64,000 nt of DNA from Marinobacter aromaticivorans (GCF_002806975.1 NZ_NIHD01000005.1:1-64000), one strand, 5' to 3'. Shown: positions 20,269-32,027, counted from the stretch's first letter. Made by a program: numbers and translations. The notes: generated by a model not told the origin, from the letters alone.

Positions 20269-22017
20269 GTGATCGGATTGTCCAGTCAGGAATCGGCAAG
20301 AACATTGAGCCAGAAAGTTGCGGCGGGTCTGAAAGCCTGGCGTTATGGCTCTGTGCTGGGCGTGTTCCTGTTGGTGGTACTGGCTCTTGGCTGGCGCCTG
20401 GTTGATCTGCACGTTGTGGATAATGATTTCCTGCGCAAGCAGGGCGATGTCCGCACGATTCGTGTGGAGGCAATAGATGCTCACCGTGGCGTAATCACTG
20501 ACCGATACGGCGAACCTCTGGCGGTAAGCACGCCTGTACAGACAATATGGGCCAATCCCTCCGAGACAGATCCGAACGAGCCGCGCCTGGCTAACCTGGC
20601 CCGTGTCCTTGAAATCAGTGAGGCAAAGCTGCGACAGCGCCTGGCAACCTATTCGAGCCGGGAATTCATCTATCTGCGCCGGAAGGTGCAGCCCGGGCTG
20701 GCGACCAGGGCCATGGAACTGGATATTCCCGGAGTCTATGTGCGTCAGGAGTATCGCCGCTATTACCCGGCCGGGGAAGTAACCGCACACGTTGTCGGTT
20801 TTACCAATATTGATGAGCGCGGCCAGGAAGGCATGGAGCTGGCATACAACGAATGGCTTTCCGGCGAGTCCGGCCGCAAGCGCGTGTTGAAGGATAATCG
20901 TGGCCGCATCATCAAGGATCTGACACTGATCCGGGACGCCGCCCCCGGCCACAATCTTGAGCTGAGTATCGATCTGCGCCTGCAATACCTGGCCTATCGT
21001 GAACTGAAGTCCGTGGTTAATGCCCATGATGCCCGGGGCGGAACCCTGGTCATGCTGGATGTTGATACGGGTGAGGTATTGGCCATGGTTAACCAGGGTT
21101 CATACAACCCCAACGACCGTGCCCAGCTTGCTCCGGAAAACCTCCGCAACAAAGCCATCACGGATCTTTTTGAGCCAGGCTCTACCATGAAGCCCATAAC
21201 GATGGCTGCAGCGCTTGAGTCCGGGCAGTATTCCGCAAAAACCACCATCGATACCTCGCCCGGCTATCGGCGTTTTGGCCGGTTCACCATTCGTGATCAC
21301 CGAAATTACGGGGTTATGAGCCTTACCGACATTATCGTCAAATCCAGTAACGTGGGTATCAGCAAGATCGCCACTGAGCTGGGCGGCGATACGATTCGCA
21401 ACCTCTATGCCCGCCTTGGCCTGGGCCAGCCTACCGGTATCGGATTCCCCGGTGAGGCAGTAGGCGTGCTACCGGCACCGCCGAAGTGGCGGCCCGTGGA
21501 AGAGGCAACCCTGTCATACGGTTACGGCATGAGCGTGAACGCGCTTCAGTTGGCCCAGGCTTACATGGTGATTGCCAATGGTGGCATACGGTACCCGCTC
21601 AGCCTGATGAAACTGGACGCCCGGCCCGAGGGCCACAGAGTGCTGTCGGAAGGTGTGGCCGCCGATGTGCGGGCCATGCTTGGAGAGGCGGTGTCCAGGG
21701 GTACGGGCAGGCGCGCCCAGCCCGGGTTCTATAGCGCGGGTGGTAAGACCGGAACCGTGCATCTTGTGGGCGCCCAGGGCTACGAGGATAGCCAGTACAA
21801 GGCGATTTTTGCTGGTATGGCACCGATTGATAACCCGCGAATTGTAACGGTTGTAGCCGTGGACGCTCCGCAGTCTGGCGAGTACTACGGTGGTGAAGTG
21901 GCGGCACCTGTGTTTTCCCGGGTGATGAGCGATGCGCTTCGCCTTCTGAACGTTAAGCCTGAGCTGGAAGTTGGCAGCGCTGGTCTGCAGAACGAAACAT
22001 CTGGAGAGAGGGGGTAG
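20269..22017 (+). CDS. ftsI: peptidoglycan D,D-transpeptidase FtsI (PBP3)
   Basis: A 582-aa septum-specific transpeptidase. One membrane helix near residues 26-46 anchors it. The penicillin-binding motifs are intact: S-T-M-K with active Ser305, S-S-N at 359-361 and K-T-G at 493-495. The non-catalytic pedestal domain (about 55-230) precedes them. The start is GTG 20269, with CAGG directly ahead; a TTG at 20278 is an alternative with better spacing. It works with FtsW, encoded in the same cluster. Confidence 0.96.
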   Translation: MIGLSSQESARTLSQKVAAGLKAWRYGSVLGVFLLVVLALGWRLVDLHVVDNDFLRKQGDVRTIRVEAIDAHRGVITDRYGEPLAVSTPVQTIWANPSETDPNEPRLANLARVLEISEAKLRQRLATYSSREFIYLRRKVQPGLATRAMELDIPGVYVRQEYRRYYPAGEVTAHVVGFTNIDERGQEGMELAYNEWLSGESGRKRVLKDNRGRIIKDLTLIRDAAPGHNLELSIDLRLQYLAYRELKSVVNAHDARGGTLVMLDVDTGEVLAMVNQGSYNPNDRAQLAPENLRNKAITDLFEPGSTMKPITMAAALESGQYSAKTTIDTSPGYRRFGRFTIRDHRNYGVMSLTDIIVKSSNVGISKIATELGGDTIRNLYARLGLGQPTGIGFPGEAVGVLPAPPKWRPVEEATLSYGYGMSVNALQLAQAYMVIANGGIRYPLSLMKLDARPEGHRVLSEGVAADVRAMLGEAVSRGTGRRAQPGFYSAGGKTGTVHLVGAQGYEDSQYKAIFAGMAPIDNPRIVTVVAVDAPQSGEYYGGEVAAPVFSRVMSDALRLLNVKPELEVGSAGLQNETSGERG

Positions 22018-22021
22018 GCCT

Positions 22022-23506
22022 ATGTGCATCACGTCTCTCAGTACTTTGTTGCAGGGCATTGTTCCAGTGCCTTCGGTTTTTGATGTAACGATTCACGGGT
22101 TGCAATCCGACAGCCGCAGCATCCGCCCCGGTGACGCATTTGTTGCCCTGGCCGGCACATCTACGCCGGCTGATTACTATGTGGACAAGGCCATAGCCGC
22201 GGGGGCGACGGTGGTGCTACTGCAGTCAGAAACTGAGCTGGAGTGTCGTGAGTACCATGGGGCCCTCATTGTTCCGGTTCCGCAACTGCGAGATCTGCTG
22301 GGTAAAATAGCAGCGCGTTTTTATGAGCATCCGTCGCGCAGACTGCGGCTCATAGGCGTTACCGGTACCAACGGAAAAACGTCGGTGAGCCAGTACGTGG
22401 CCCGGCTTTTAAACGAGTCCGGCACGCCCTGCGGCGTGTTGGGAACTCTGGGCTATGGCATGCCGGGCGACTTACAGGAAGCGACTCACACTACCCCCGA
22501 TGCGGTTCAGATCAATCGCGTGTTATCGGGCATTCTTGCAAAGGGAGGGCGCGCTGCCGTCATGGAAGTGTCTTCCCATGGTCTGGATCAGGGCCGGGTA
22601 GATGGTCTGGCCATATCCGCAGCCGTGTTTACCAATCTGACGCGGGATCATCTGGATTACCACGGTTCGATGGAGGCTTATGGTGCCGCCAAAGCCCGGC
22701 TGTTCGAGCGCGAGGATGTACATTTTTCGGTCATCAATTATGACGATCCTTTTGGTCGCCAGTTGTACGAGAAACTGGAAGGCCAATGTGACCGTGTTCG
22801 CTACAGCCTGCACGAGTCGGAGGTGGAACTCTGGCTGAAAGAATTCCACCCTACAGACGAAGGCTTTGATGCCGTGGTTGATGGGGAATGGGGATGTTTC
22901 CAGTTCTCTGCGCCTCTGATGGGCAGTTTCAACGCCAGTAATGTGCTCGCCGCAATGGCCACGGTGATGACGCTGGGCGCTTCGGTGGAACAGATCCGGC
23001 AGGGGGTGCAAAAACTGTCTCCGCCCCCGGGCCGGCTTGAGCGCTTCTGTGGCAAGGATGGTGTGCGTGCGGTTGTGGATTATGCCCATACACCGGATGC
23101 ACTGGCCAATGCTCTGGCTGCTTTGCGGCCCCATGTAACGGGCAAGCTGATCTGTGTCTTCGGTTGTGGCGGGGACAGGGACAGCGGAAAGCGCCCGGAG
23201 ATGGCGAGGGAAGCGGAAAAAGCTGCGGATATTGTCGTGGTCACAGACGACAACCCCCGAACAGAAAATCCGGAAAAGATCGTCGAGGATATTCTCGCAG
23301 GCTTTGCCAGCCCGGATTCTGTACGCGTGATTCATGACCGTGCCGAAGCGATCCGTTTTGCGATCAGCATGGCAACGCCGGATGATCTTGTTCTGATCGC
23401 CGGAAAAGGCCATGAGTCCTGGCAGGAAGTCGGGAGTCAGAAACTGCCATTCAGCGATGCGGCACAGGTTCGCCACATACTGAAGCTGGAAGGAGGTGCT
23501 GCATGA
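22022..23506 (+). CDS. murE: UDP-MurNAc-L-Ala-D-Glu:meso-diaminopimelate ligase
   Basis: A 494-aa Mur ligase that adds the third stem-peptide residue. The ATP loop GVTGTNGKTS is near residue 115, the lysine-carbamylation region follows TNLTRDHLDYH, and the specificity motif DDNPRTE near residue 415 marks the meso-DAP type. The frame extends back to 21971 into ftsI, but ATG 22022 has a strong GGAGAGAGGGGG region ahead. It overlaps murF by four bases. Confidence 0.96.
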   Translation: MCITSLSTLLQGIVPVPSVFDVTIHGLQSDSRSIRPGDAFVALAGTSTPADYYVDKAIAAGATVVLLQSETELECREYHGALIVPVPQLRDLLGKIAARFYEHPSRRLRLIGVTGTNGKTSVSQYVARLLNESGTPCGVLGTLGYGMPGDLQEATHTTPDAVQINRVLSGILAKGGRAAVMEVSSHGLDQGRVDGLAISAAVFTNLTRDHLDYHGSMEAYGAAKARLFEREDVHFSVINYDDPFGRQLYEKLEGQCDRVRYSLHESEVELWLKEFHPTDEGFDAVVDGEWGCFQFSAPLMGSFNASNVLAAMATVMTLGASVEQIRQGVQKLSPPPGRLERFCGKDGVRAVVDYAHTPDALANALAALRPHVTGKLICVFGCGGDRDSGKRPEMAREAEKAADIVVVTDDNPRTENPEKIVEDILAGFASPDSVRVIHDRAEAIRFAISMATPDDLVLIAGKGHESWQEVGSQKLPFSDAAQVRHILKLEGGAA

Positions 23507-24894
23507 TGCGCCCTTTCTCGCTCACCGAAGCTGTGCGATTAACCGGCGCAGCGTGCGACTCCCGGGGGCTGGACACAGTCCAGTTTTCCGGTGTGTCGAC
23601 AGACACCCGTGCAATCAGGCCGGGCGATCTGTTTGTTGCGTTGCGTGGAGAGAACTTTGATGGCCACAATTTTTTGCAGGCGGCGCAGCAGGGAGGCGCC
23701 TGTGCTGTGGTGGTTGATACGCCGGAAACTGCCCTCGCAATACCACAGCTGGTTGTTACCAATACTGTTGATGCGCTGGCCGACCTGGCAGCAGGCAACC
23801 GGGATGAAAGTGCCGCCCGGCTGATCGCCATTACCGGCAGTAGTGGCAAAACCACCGTTAAAGAGCTGGCTGCTGCCATTCTGATGCGGATGGGCAACAC
23901 CCTGGCGACCCGTGGCAACCTGAATAACCACATAGGGGTGCCTCTGACGCTGTTCGGCCTGGAACCAACCCACCAGTATGGCGTTATCGAACTGGGGGCC
24001 AGCGGCATCGGCGAGATTGCCCATACAGTCTCAATCACGCGGCCCTGTGTCGTTATTCTGACCAATGCCGGCCAGGCCCATCTTGAAGGGTTTGGCAGCT
24101 ATGAAAACATTGTGCAGGCCAAGGGCGAAATCATTGAAGGCGTTGCCGATGGTGGCCTGGTGGTGTTGAACCGCGATGACCCGGCCTGTGACCAGTGGCT
24201 TGCCCGTGCGGGCAAAAGGCGGGTTGTCAGTGTAAGCCGCTACGATCATCCTGCCGCAGACTACAGGGCTGTTGCACAGCAGCCGCAAACACGAAAGCCG
24301 AGAATTGTGGTGACCGGCCCGGACGGCTGGTCCTGCACCTTATCGCTACCCCTGGAAGGCGAACACAACATAACCAATGCCCTGCTTGCCATTGCAGCAA
24401 CCCGGGAGCTGGGCGCAACGGAGGAAGCTGTTGCCGAAGGGCTGGCCGCAATGGAGCCTGTTCGCGGGCGCCTTGAGACTATGAATCTGGCGGCTGGACT
24501 GACGGTCATTGATGACAGTTACAACGCTAACCCCGCGTCCATGAAAGCGGCGTTGAGTGTTCTTGCAAACCGTGAGGGTGAGCGTATTGCGATTTTGGGT
24601 GCCATGGGTGAGCTGGGGCCAACCGCCCGTGAACTGCACCGTGAAGTAGGGGCTTTCGCATCCGGGCTCGGGATTGATCGCCTGCTGGCGGTGGGAGCCG
24701 GTTGTGAGGGCTATCGCGATGGATTTGGTGAGGCAGCCGAGGTGTATCAAACCCACGACGAAGCCGTACAGGCCGTTGTCCGGGCTGACATGCCGCCGAT
24801 GACCGTGCTGGTAAAAGGATCCAGAAGCGCTGCCATGGAGCTCGTGGTGGAGGGGATAAAAAACAAGGTGAATAACGCATGCTGCTCTGGCTGA
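23503..24894 (+). CDS. murF: UDP-MurNAc-tripeptide:D-alanyl-D-alanine ligase
   Basis: A 463-aa ligase that adds D-Ala-D-Ala to complete the pentapeptide. The P-loop [12 protein letters not shown], the [10 protein letters not shown] and [12 protein letters not shown] segments and the [15 protein letters not shown] motif are characteristic of MurF. ATG 23503 overlaps the murE stop, and a second ATG follows at once. Its last 16 bases overlap mraY. Confidence 0.96.
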   Translation: MMRPFSLTEAVRLTGAACDSRGLDTVQFSGVSTDTRAIRPGDLFVALRGENFDGHNFLQAAQQGGACAVVVDTPETALAIPQLVVTNTVDALADLAAGNRDESAARLIAITGSSGKTTVKELAAAILMRMGNTLATRGNLNNHIGVPLTLFGLEPTHQYGVIELGASGIGEIAHTVSITRPCVVILTNAGQAHLEGFGSYENIVQAKGEIIEGVADGGLVVLNRDDPACDQWLARAGKRRVVSVSRYDHPAADYRAVAQQPQTRKPRIVVTGPDGWSCTLSLPLEGEHNITNALLAIAATRELGATEEAVAEGLAAMEPVRGRLETMNLAAGLTVIDDSYNANPASMKAALSVLANREGERIAILGAMGELGPTARELHREVGAFASGLGIDRLLAVGAGCEGYRDGFGEAAEVYQTHDEAVQAVVRADMPPMTVLVKGSRSAAMELVVEGIKNKVNNACCSG

Positions 24895-25964
24895 CAGGGG
24901 TTTTATCAAGTTATTTTTCGGCACTGACAGTGTTTCAGTACCTGACCCTGCGCGGGATTCTGGGGGTGCTGACGGCCCTTCTGATTTCGCTGTTTATCGG
25001 GCCGTTCATGATCCGCAAGCTGGGTCAGTACCAGATCGGGCAGGCCGTTCGTGATGACGGTCCGCAGACACACCTCAGCAAAGCCGGTACCCCGACAATG
25101 GGCGGCGCGTTGATTCTGGTCGCTATCGCCATAAGCACATTGCTGTGGGGCGACCTGACTAATCGTTACATCTGGGTGGCCGTACTGGTAACCCTGTTGT
25201 TTGGCGCCATTGGCTGGGTCGATGATTATCGTAAGGTCGTGGAGCGCAATCCCCGGGGCCTGCCCGGGCGCTGGAAGTATTTCTGGCAGTCGCTGATTGG
25301 TGCAGCAGCTGCCATCGTGCTGTACTTCAGTTCGGCACTGCCGCAGGAAACATCGCTGTATCTGCCATTCCTCAAAAACGTGTCACTGACGCTCGGGCCG
25401 GTGCTTTTCATTCTGCTGTCGTACTTTGTGATTGTGGGCAGCAGCAATGCCGTCAACCTGACGGACGGCCTGGATGGCCTGGCAATTATGCCAACTGTCA
25501 TGGTCGCCGGCGCCCTTGGTATCTTCGCCTATGTTTCCGGTAACGTTCAGTTTGCGAATTACCTGCTGATTCCGCATTTGCCCGGAACCGGTGAGCTCAT
25601 TGTCTTTTGCGGTGCCCTGGTTGGCGCCGGGCTTGGATTCCTCTGGTTCAACACCTACCCTGCGCAGGTTTTTATGGGCGATGTAGGGGCATTGGCTCTC
25701 GGTGCCGCCCTAGGTGTTGTCGCCGTGATCGTGCGTCAGGAAATTGTGCTTTTCATTATGGGCGGGGTATTCGTTATGGAGACCGTGTCTGTGATTCTGC
25801 AGGTGGCTTCCTTCCGCTTGACCGGTCGCCGGATTTTCCGGATGGCGCCACTGCATCACCACTTTGAACTCAAGGGCTGGCCGGAACCGCGGGTGATTGT
25901 GCGTTTCTGGGTTATTACCGTGGTTCTTGTTCTGATTGGCCTGGCCAGTCTGAAGATACGATAG
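24879..25964 (+). CDS. mraY: phospho-N-acetylmuramoyl-pentapeptide transferase
   Basis: A 361-aa membrane enzyme with about ten helices that transfers phospho-MurNAc-pentapeptide to undecaprenyl phosphate, giving lipid I. The catalytic aspartates are in [18 protein letters not shown] (Asp pair near residue 61), [13 protein letters not shown] and [12 protein letters not shown]. The [10 protein letters not shown] histidine motif is near residue 325. The start lies 16 bases inside murF, so translation is coupled. Confidence 0.97.
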   Translation: MLLWLTGVLSSYFSALTVFQYLTLRGILGVLTALLISLFIGPFMIRKLGQYQIGQAVRDDGPQTHLSKAGTPTMGGALILVAIAISTLLWGDLTNRYIWVAVLVTLLFGAIGWVDDYRKVVERNPRGLPGRWKYFWQSLIGAAAAIVLYFSSALPQETSLYLPFLKNVSLTLGPVLFILLSYFVIVGSSNAVNLTDGLDGLAIMPTVMVAGALGIFAYVSGNVQFANYLLIPHLPGTGELIVFCGALVGAGLGFLWFNTYPAQVFMGDVGALALGAALGVVAVIVRQEIVLFIMGGVFVMETVSVILQVASFRLTGRRIFRMAPLHHHFELKGWPEPRVIVRFWVITVVLVLIGLASLKIR

Positions 25965-25979
25965 GAAACGGGACAGATT

Positions 25980-27335
25980 ATGAGTGTCATCACGTCAGAT
26001 CGCCGCACATTGGTAGTGGGGCTCGGTAAAACCGGGCTCTCCTGCGTGCGCTATCTGTCTGCACAGGGGCGGGAGATCGCGGTGGCTGATAGCCGTGAAG
26101 CACCTCCGTGCCTGGATGACCTGCGTGCCGGATGGCCGGACATCCCGGTTTACCTGGGGCCGTTCGACGGGGAACTGTTCGCCGGTTTCAACGAGCTTAT
26201 TGTGAGCCCCGGTATCAGTATTGCCGAGCCGGCCATTGCCTTTGCCGCTGGCCGGGGTTCGCGTGTACGCGGCGACATTGACCTGTTTGCCGAGGCCGTC
26301 GACGCGCCTGTTGTGGCCATAACAGGCTCCAACGGCAAGACCACCGTTACGACCTTGCTGGGCGAAATGGCCCGGGAAGCCGGGCGCAAGGTCGGGGTTG
26401 GCGGAAATATCGGAACACCGGCGCTTGACTTGCTGGGCTGTGGCGCCGAGTTGTATGTGCTTGAGCTCTCCAGCTTCCAGCTGGAAACCACCGGGCAGCT
26501 GAATGCACTGGCCGCCACAGTGCTGAACGTGAGTGATGATCACCTGGATCGTTACCCGGACAAGATGGCGTATTTTCAGGCCAAGCAACGGATTTTCCGC
26601 GGCTGCCGCAATGCCATTGTGAATCTTGATGATGCCCTTAGCACGCCCATGGCGCGGGACAATCTGCGGTTTTTGTGCTTCGGGTTCAATCGCGTTAACC
26701 CGGATACCTTCAGTACCCGGGAAGATGACCAGGGCCTGTGGCTGACTTTCGGGTTCGACAACCTTCTCAACACAAGTGAGCTGAAGCTGATGGGCCGGCA
26801 CAATCTCAGCAACGTGATGGCCGCACTGGCTCTGGGGCATGTTGCCGGCCTGCCAATGGACGCCATGCTGACAGCCGCCCGGAAGTTCAGTGGACTGCCC
26901 CACAGGTGCGAATTCGTGCGCCGGCTGGCAGGAGTTGACTACATCAATGATTCAAAAGGCACGAATATCGGCGCCACCGTAGCAGCCATAAACAGCCTGG
27001 CGCCCCAGGACGATGGGAAAGTGGTTCTGATTGCAGGCGGTGAGGGAAAAGGCGCGGAGTTTTCCGAGTTGGCTGTTCCGGTGGGAGAATGCTGCCGGGC
27101 CGTGGTGCTGATCGGACGTGATGCGGAACGTATCAAGGCCGCTCTGGGCTCCAGGGTTCCTGTATACCTTTCTTCAACCCTGCCGGAGGCGGTAAGAAAA
27201 TCCGCAGAACTTGCGCGGGAAGGGGATCGCGTATTGTTGTCCCCTGCCTGCGCAAGCTTCGATATGTTCCGGGATTACATGGATCGCGGTGATCAGTTTC
27301 GTGGTCTGGTCCAGTCATTGGGGGAGGTGCACTGA
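25980..27335 (+). CDS. murD: UDP-MurNAc-L-alanine:D-glutamate ligase
   Basis: A 451-aa cytoplasmic ligase. The N-terminal Rossmann part shows VVGLGKTGLSCVRYL, the ATP loop is AITGSNGKTTVTTLLGE, the central histidine motif VLNVSDDHLDRY, and the C-terminal domain has INDSKGTN and LLSPACASFDMF. All are standard for MurD. Its stop overlaps the ftsW ATG by one base. Confidence 0.97.
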   Translation: MSVITSDRRTLVVGLGKTGLSCVRYLSAQGREIAVADSREAPPCLDDLRAGWPDIPVYLGPFDGELFAGFNELIVSPGISIAEPAIAFAAGRGSRVRGDIDLFAEAVDAPVVAITGSNGKTTVTTLLGEMAREAGRKVGVGGNIGTPALDLLGCGAELYVLELSSFQLETTGQLNALAATVLNVSDDHLDRYPDKMAYFQAKQRIFRGCRNAIVNLDDALSTPMARDNLRFLCFGFNRVNPDTFSTREDDQGLWLTFGFDNLLNTSELKLMGRHNLSNVMAALALGHVAGLPMDAMLTAARKFSGLPHRCEFVRRLAGVDYINDSKGTNIGATVAAINSLAPQDDGKVVLIAGGEGKGAEFSELAVPVGECCRAVVLIGRDAERIKAALGSRVPVYLSSTLPEAVRKSAELAREGDRVLLSPACASFDMFRDYMDRGDQFRGLVQSLGEVH

Positions 27336-28531
27336 TGCAGGCCGGGCTGTCAATGTCATCCGCAAAAGCACAGTGGCTGGGGGAGCTGCAGCCGTTACCG
27401 GCGCTGGTGATCAGTGCGGTCGCTCTGCTGATCCTCGGGATTGTGATGATTTCTTCCGCCTCTATGGATATAGCCGCCGAGACCATGGGCAACAGTTATC
27501 ACTATGTGATTCGCCAGCTTATGTTCGCGGTTATGGGCTGCATGCTGGCGCTTGTTTCGGTAAACGTGCCTGTGGCCTGGTGGGAGAAAAGTGGCTGGCT
27601 GTTACTGGGTATCGGCCTGCTTGTGCTCGCCCTGGTTCTGACCCCGCTGGGCCGAACCGTGAATGGCTCAACCCGCTGGATTCCGTTTGGCCTGTTTAAC
27701 GTGCAGGTGTCGGAGGTTGCGAAGCTCTGCCTCATTGCCTATCTGGCCGGTTACGTTGTGCGGCGGCGGGATGAGTTACTGAATACCTGGCCGGGGTTTC
27801 TGAAACCTCTTGCGGTACTCGGTGTGGCCTCTGCGCTGCTGGTTATTCAGCCGGACTTCGGGGCTACTGTGGTTCTGGTCACTGCCGCTGCAGGCATGAT
27901 TTTCCTGAGCGGTGTCCGCCTTAGCCGGTTTGTACCGCTAATTGCCGTTCTGACCGCTCTGGGGGTTGTTCTGGTGCTGACCCAGCCATATCGGCTCAAG
28001 CGCGTCGTGAGCTACCTGGACCCCTGGAAAGACCAGTTTGACACTGGTTACCAACTCACGCAGTCGTTGATTGCTTTTGGGCGCGGTGAATGGACGGGTG
28101 TGGGCCTGGGGAATTCCATACAGAAGCTGTTCTTTCTGCCCGAAGCACACACCGACTTTATATTCGCGATTATCGCTGAAGAGTTCGGGTTGCTGGGTGC
28201 CTTGCTGGTGCTGGGGCTGTTCACGGTGCTGGTTGTGAGCGGTTTTGTGATCGCCCGGCGCGCGGAAAAGGCCCGGATGCCGTTTGCCGCCTGTTTTGCC
28301 TACGGCATTACGCTGCTGATTGGCCTGCAGGCGGGCATCAATATGGCAGTGAGTACCGGCCTGCTGCCCACCAAGGGCCTGACGTTGCCGCTGGTGAGCT
28401 ATGGCGGTTCCAGCCTGATGATTAGCTGTGTTTGTATCGGCATTCTGGCGAGAGTTGAGATGGAAAGGCTGGACAAGGAAAAACAGGCCGCCGAAAAACC
28501 GGCCACCCGTAAGCGCGGAGGGGCACTATGA
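27335..28531 (+). CDS. ftsW: lipid II-polymerising glycosyltransferase FtsW (SEDS family)
   Basis: A 398-aa polytopic protein with about ten helices. It is the septal peptidoglycan glycosyltransferase that works with FtsI. The SEDS signatures TVNGSTRWIPFGLFNVQVSE (in parts), the PDFGATVVL loop, the AEEFGLLG segment and LTLPLVSYGGSS near the C-terminus are present. It overlaps murD by one base and murG by four, and ends in a basic Lys/Arg tail. Confidence 0.97.
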   Translation: MQAGLSMSSAKAQWLGELQPLPALVISAVALLILGIVMISSASMDIAAETMGNSYHYVIRQLMFAVMGCMLALVSVNVPVAWWEKSGWLLLGIGLLVLALVLTPLGRTVNGSTRWIPFGLFNVQVSEVAKLCLIAYLAGYVVRRRDELLNTWPGFLKPLAVLGVASALLVIQPDFGATVVLVTAAAGMIFLSGVRLSRFVPLIAVLTALGVVLVLTQPYRLKRVVSYLDPWKDQFDTGYQLTQSLIAFGRGEWTGVGLGNSIQKLFFLPEAHTDFIFAIIAEEFGLLGALLVLGLFTVLVVSGFVIARRAEKARMPFAACFAYGITLLIGLQAGINMAVSTGLLPTKGLTLPLVSYGGSSLMISCVCIGILARVEMERLDKEKQAAEKPATRKRGGAL

Positions 28532-29622
28532 CTGCACCGCGTCGGTTCCTGATGATGGCCGGAGGTACCGGAGGCCATGTGTTTCCGGCACTGGCCACTG
28601 CCCGTGCGCTTGAAGCCAGGGGGCACCAGGTGCACTGGCTGGGAGCCAGGGGTGGCATGGAGGAACGATTGATCGGCGATTCCGGCATCCCCCTGTCGCT
28701 GATTCATATCACCGGGCTCAGAGGCAAAGGCAAGCTGGCCCTGATCGCGGCACCTTTTCGGCTGATGCGTGCCTTGGGTGAAGCCTTCACCATTATGCGT
28801 CGCATCCGCCCCGACTGCGTGGTGGGTATGGGTGGATTCGTGACCGGGCCAGGTGGCCTGGCTGCCTGGCTTACACGAACGCCTCTGGTGATTCATGAAC
28901 AGAACGCTATCGCCGGTATGACTAACCGCCTTCTGGTGCGCTTTTCGAACACCGTACTGGAAGCTTTTCCGGGGAGTTTTGGTGCCGGTGTGATTACCCG
29001 GTGCACGGGCAACCCAGTGCGCGAAGACCTGGTGCGCCTGCCTGAGCCGGAACAGAGAATGGCCGGGCAAGACAGGCAGGATTCTGCGCTGCGTTTGCTT
29101 GTGGTGGGTGGCAGCCTGGGTGCTCAGGTGTTCAATCAGCAGGTGCCGGAGGCCATAGCCATGCTGCCGCAAGCAGAGCGACCGCAGGTTCGTCACCAAT
29201 GTGGCGAAAAGCATGTTGACGCGGCGCGGGCCTGTTATGAAGAGCACGGAGTCGAGGCTGATGTTGAGCCGTTTATCAAAGATATGGCAGAAGCCTACAA
29301 CTGGGCCGATATCGTGTTGTGCCGCGCCGGCGCATTGACGATCTCGGAGCTTTGCGCGGCGGGTATCGGTGCCATTCTGGTGCCTTTTCCCCATGCAGTA
29401 GATGACCATCAAACGAAAAACGGCCAGCAAATGGTGAATGCCAGGGCGGCGGTGCTGATACCACAGGCGCGGTTTACGCCAGCCGCCCTGGTTGAAATTC
29501 TGGGGGATCTCACCAGGGATCGGACCCGGGTCATGAATATGGCGAAAGCCGCTCGCACGCTGGCTCGCCCCGATGCAACGGAGAGAGTCGTGAATTATTG
29601 TCTGGAGGCCGCCAATGGCTGA
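28528..29622 (+). CDS. murG: undecaprenyldiphospho-muramoylpentapeptide beta-N-acetylglucosaminyltransferase
   Basis: A 364-aa GT28 glycosyltransferase that converts lipid I to lipid II at the inner face of the membrane. The glycine loops [12 protein letters not shown] and [12 protein letters not shown] are in the N-terminal half; [13 protein letters not shown] and the donor site [15 protein letters not shown] are in the C-terminal half. The last residues overlap murC by 8 bases. Confidence 0.97.
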   Translation: MTAPRRFLMMAGGTGGHVFPALATARALEARGHQVHWLGARGGMEERLIGDSGIPLSLIHITGLRGKGKLALIAAPFRLMRALGEAFTIMRRIRPDCVVGMGGFVTGPGGLAAWLTRTPLVIHEQNAIAGMTNRLLVRFSNTVLEAFPGSFGAGVITRCTGNPVREDLVRLPEPEQRMAGQDRQDSALRLLVVGGSLGAQVFNQQVPEAIAMLPQAERPQVRHQCGEKHVDAARACYEEHGVEADVEPFIKDMAEAYNWADIVLCRAGALTISELCAAGIGAILVPFPHAVDDHQTKNGQQMVNARAAVLIPQARFTPAALVEILGDLTRDRTRVMNMAKAARTLARPDATERVVNYCLEAANG

Positions 29623-31060
29623 TACAACCAATCCGCCACTGGTTTTTCAGGTGCCGGAAATGCGCCGGATTCGCCATATCCACTTTGTGGGCGTCGGTGG
29701 CGCCGGTATGAGTGGTATAGCGGAAGTGCTGAAAAACCAGGGCTATGACGTATCCGGCTCGGACATCAGGGAAGGCGTGGTGACAGATCGTCTCAAGGCC
29801 CTGGGTATTGAGGTCCAGATTGGCCACCGGGAAGAAAACAGTGCGAAAGCCGATGTGGTCGTGGTGTCTTCTGCGGTTGCGCCCGACAACCCCGAGGTGA
29901 CAGCTGCTCGCAGCCGGCGTGTGCCTATTGTGCCGCGAGCCGAGATGCTGGCCGAAATCATGCGCTACCGTCACGGTATTGCGGTAGCAGGCACCCACGG
30001 GAAAACCACCACCACCAGCCTGCTGGCATCGGTACTCGGCGAAGCCGGGCTTGATCCGACTTTCGTGATTGGCGGCAAGCTTAACAGTGCCGGCACGAAC
30101 GCCAAGCTGGGCGGTTCCCGCTATCTGGTGGCTGAAGCGGATGAGAGTGATGCGTCTTTCCTGCATCTGACACCGGTGATCTCGATAGTGACCAACATCG
30201 AAGCCGATCATATGGATACCTATGGCGGCGACGTTGAAAAGCTCAAGCAGACGTTTGTGGATTTCCTCCACAACCTTCCGTTTTACGGCGTTGCAGTGAT
30301 GTGCGTGGACGACGCCTACGTGCGGGAGATCATCCCGCGTATCTCCCGCGCGATCATTACCTATGGCATCAATAATCCGGATGCAGATTATCGGGCAGAA
30401 AATATCGTAACGGATGGCCTGAGAACGCATTTTCTTGTCAAGCGTCCCGGCGGGCGCAGTGACCTGAAGGTAGAGCTGAAAATGCCCGGGCGCCATAACG
30501 TGCTCAACGCGCTTGCCGTGATTGCGGTTGCCACCGATGAAGGCGTTGCAGACGAAGCCATTTGCCGCGGTCTGTCTGCCTTTGCCGGTGTCGGGCGCCG
30601 CTTTCAGGTCAATGGGGAATACAAAACTGCCAAGGGCGAAACGGTTACCCTGGTGGACGATTATGGGCACCACCCCACTGAGGTCGAGGCGGTGATTCGC
30701 GCGGCTCACGATGCCTGGCCGGGGCGTCGCCTGGTGATGCTGTATCAGCCCCACAGATTCACACGAACCCGAGACCTGTATGAGGATTTTGTCCGGGTTC
30801 TTTCGGAAGTTGACGGGCTTTTGTTGATGGACGTCTACTCCGCGGGCGAACCCGCGATTCCGGGGGCCGACGGCCGTGCCTTGTGTCGCAGCATAAGACA
30901 GCGCGGCAAGGTAGAGCCGGTGTTCGTAGAGGACAACCGCGAGATCGAGAGTTTACTGAACAGCGTGCTACAGGACGGAGACCTCCTGATTACGCAGGGT
31001 GCAGGCGATATAAGCGGTGTGGCGAATCGATTGGCAGCAGGAGTACTTGCAGGTGAGTGA
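29615..31060 (+). CDS. murC: UDP-N-acetylmuramate:L-alanine ligase
   Basis: A 481-aa ligase that adds the first stem amino acid. The opening [17 protein letters not shown] and the ATP loop [13 protein letters not shown] are diagnostic. The [12 protein letters not shown] and [10 protein letters not shown] motifs and the [11 protein letters not shown] segment follow. murB is not between murC and ddl, as is usual for gammaproteobacteria, so it must be elsewhere in the genome. Confidence 0.97.
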   Translation: MADTTNPPLVFQVPEMRRIRHIHFVGVGGAGMSGIAEVLKNQGYDVSGSDIREGVVTDRLKALGIEVQIGHREENSAKADVVVVSSAVAPDNPEVTAARSRRVPIVPRAEMLAEIMRYRHGIAVAGTHGKTTTTSLLASVLGEAGLDPTFVIGGKLNSAGTNAKLGGSRYLVAEADESDASFLHLTPVISIVTNIEADHMDTYGGDVEKLKQTFVDFLHNLPFYGVAVMCVDDAYVREIIPRISRAIITYGINNPDADYRAENIVTDGLRTHFLVKRPGGRSDLKVELKMPGRHNVLNALAVIAVATDEGVADEAICRGLSAFAGVGRRFQVNGEYKTAKGETVTLVDDYGHHPTEVEAVIRAAHDAWPGRRLVMLYQPHRFTRTRDLYEDFVRVLSEVDGLLLMDVYSAGEPAIPGADGRALCRSIRQRGKVEPVFVEDNREIESLLNSVLQDGDLLITQGAGDISGVANRLAAGVLAGE

Positions 31061-32027
31061 TATGCAGCATCCGGAAATACCGGCGTATCAGGCTGAGCCA
31101 GAGATGGTTCGGGCGCTGGGGCGTGTGGCTGTGTTTATGGGAGGAGATTCGGCTGAACGCGAGGTGTCTCTCAAAAGTGGCAAGGCGGTTCTTGCGGCCC
31201 TGGTATCTGCAGGAGTGGATGCGTTCGCCCTGGATGTTCAGGGCTGCCTGTTAAAAACAGTAGAAAACCCGGAGTTTGACCGCGTTTTCATCGCCCTGCA
31301 TGGTCGTGGCGGGGAGGACGGAACGCTTCAGGCAATCCTTTCCCAGGCGGGTATCCCTTATACAGGCAGCGAAGTTCTGGCTTCGGCTCTGGCAATGGAC
31401 AAGCTGCGCACAAAGTACGTGTTCGCTGGCTGTGGTTTGCCCACACCGAAGTTCAGAGTCATGTCTGCCGCAGAGGAGGCTGGCCGGATTGTTCAGGAAC
31501 TGCGCCCGCCACTGAGCGTCAAGCCGTCCCGGGAAGGTTCCAGCATCGGAATCCGCAAGGTGACGACGGCTGCGGAACTGGCTGAAGCCTACGAGGCCGC
31601 CGCCGCGCTGGACAACCTGGTACTGGTGGAGGAGTGGATTGAAGGGCCCGAGTTTACGGTCAGCCTGCTGCAAGACAGCGCGCTACCGGCCATTGGGCTG
31701 AGCACGGATCATGTGTTCTACGACTACGACGCCAAGTACCTGGCGGACGATACCCGCTACCAAATTCCCTGCGGGCTGGCGCCTCAGGATGAAGTGAAGC
31801 TGCAGAATCTTGCACTGGAGGCATTTCGGGTTGTGGGCTGCCGCACCTGGGGCCGGGTAGACATCATGCAGGATCAGGACGGTGAGTTCTGGCTGCTGGA
31901 AGTGAATACGGTGCCGGGCATGACAGACCATAGCCTGGTCCCAATGTCGGCGCGGGCTGCCGGTATCAGCTTTGAGGAACTGGTTGTGCGGATTCTTCTC
32001 GACACGCTGGAGGGCGCAGATGCTTGA
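31053..32027 (+). CDS. ddlB: D-alanine:D-alanine ligase
   Basis: An ATP-grasp ligase of about 324 aa that makes the D-Ala-D-Ala substrate of MurF. Seen in the sequence: [43 protein letters not shown] and [13 protein letters not shown], which together cover the substrate and metal sites. Two starts are possible: GTG 31053, 9 nt after AGGAG and overlapping the murC stop, or ATG 31062. I chose the GTG on ribosome-site spacing with modest confidence. Confidence 0.94.
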   Translation: MSDMQHPEIPAYQAEPEMVRALGRVAVFMGGDSAEREVSLKSGKAVLAALVSAGVDAFALDVQGCLLKTVENPEFDRVFIALHGRGGEDGTLQAILSQAGIPYTGSEVLASALAMDKLRTKYVFAGCGLPTPKFRVMSAAEEAGRIVQELRPPLSVKPSREGSSIGIRKVTTAAELAEAYEAAAALDNLVLVEEWIEGPEFTVSLLQDSALPAIGLSTDHVFYDYDAKYLADDTRYQIPCGLAPQDEVKLQNLALEAFRVVGCRTWGRVDIMQDQDGEFWLLEVNTVPGMTDHSLVPMSARAAGISFEELVVRILLDTLEGADA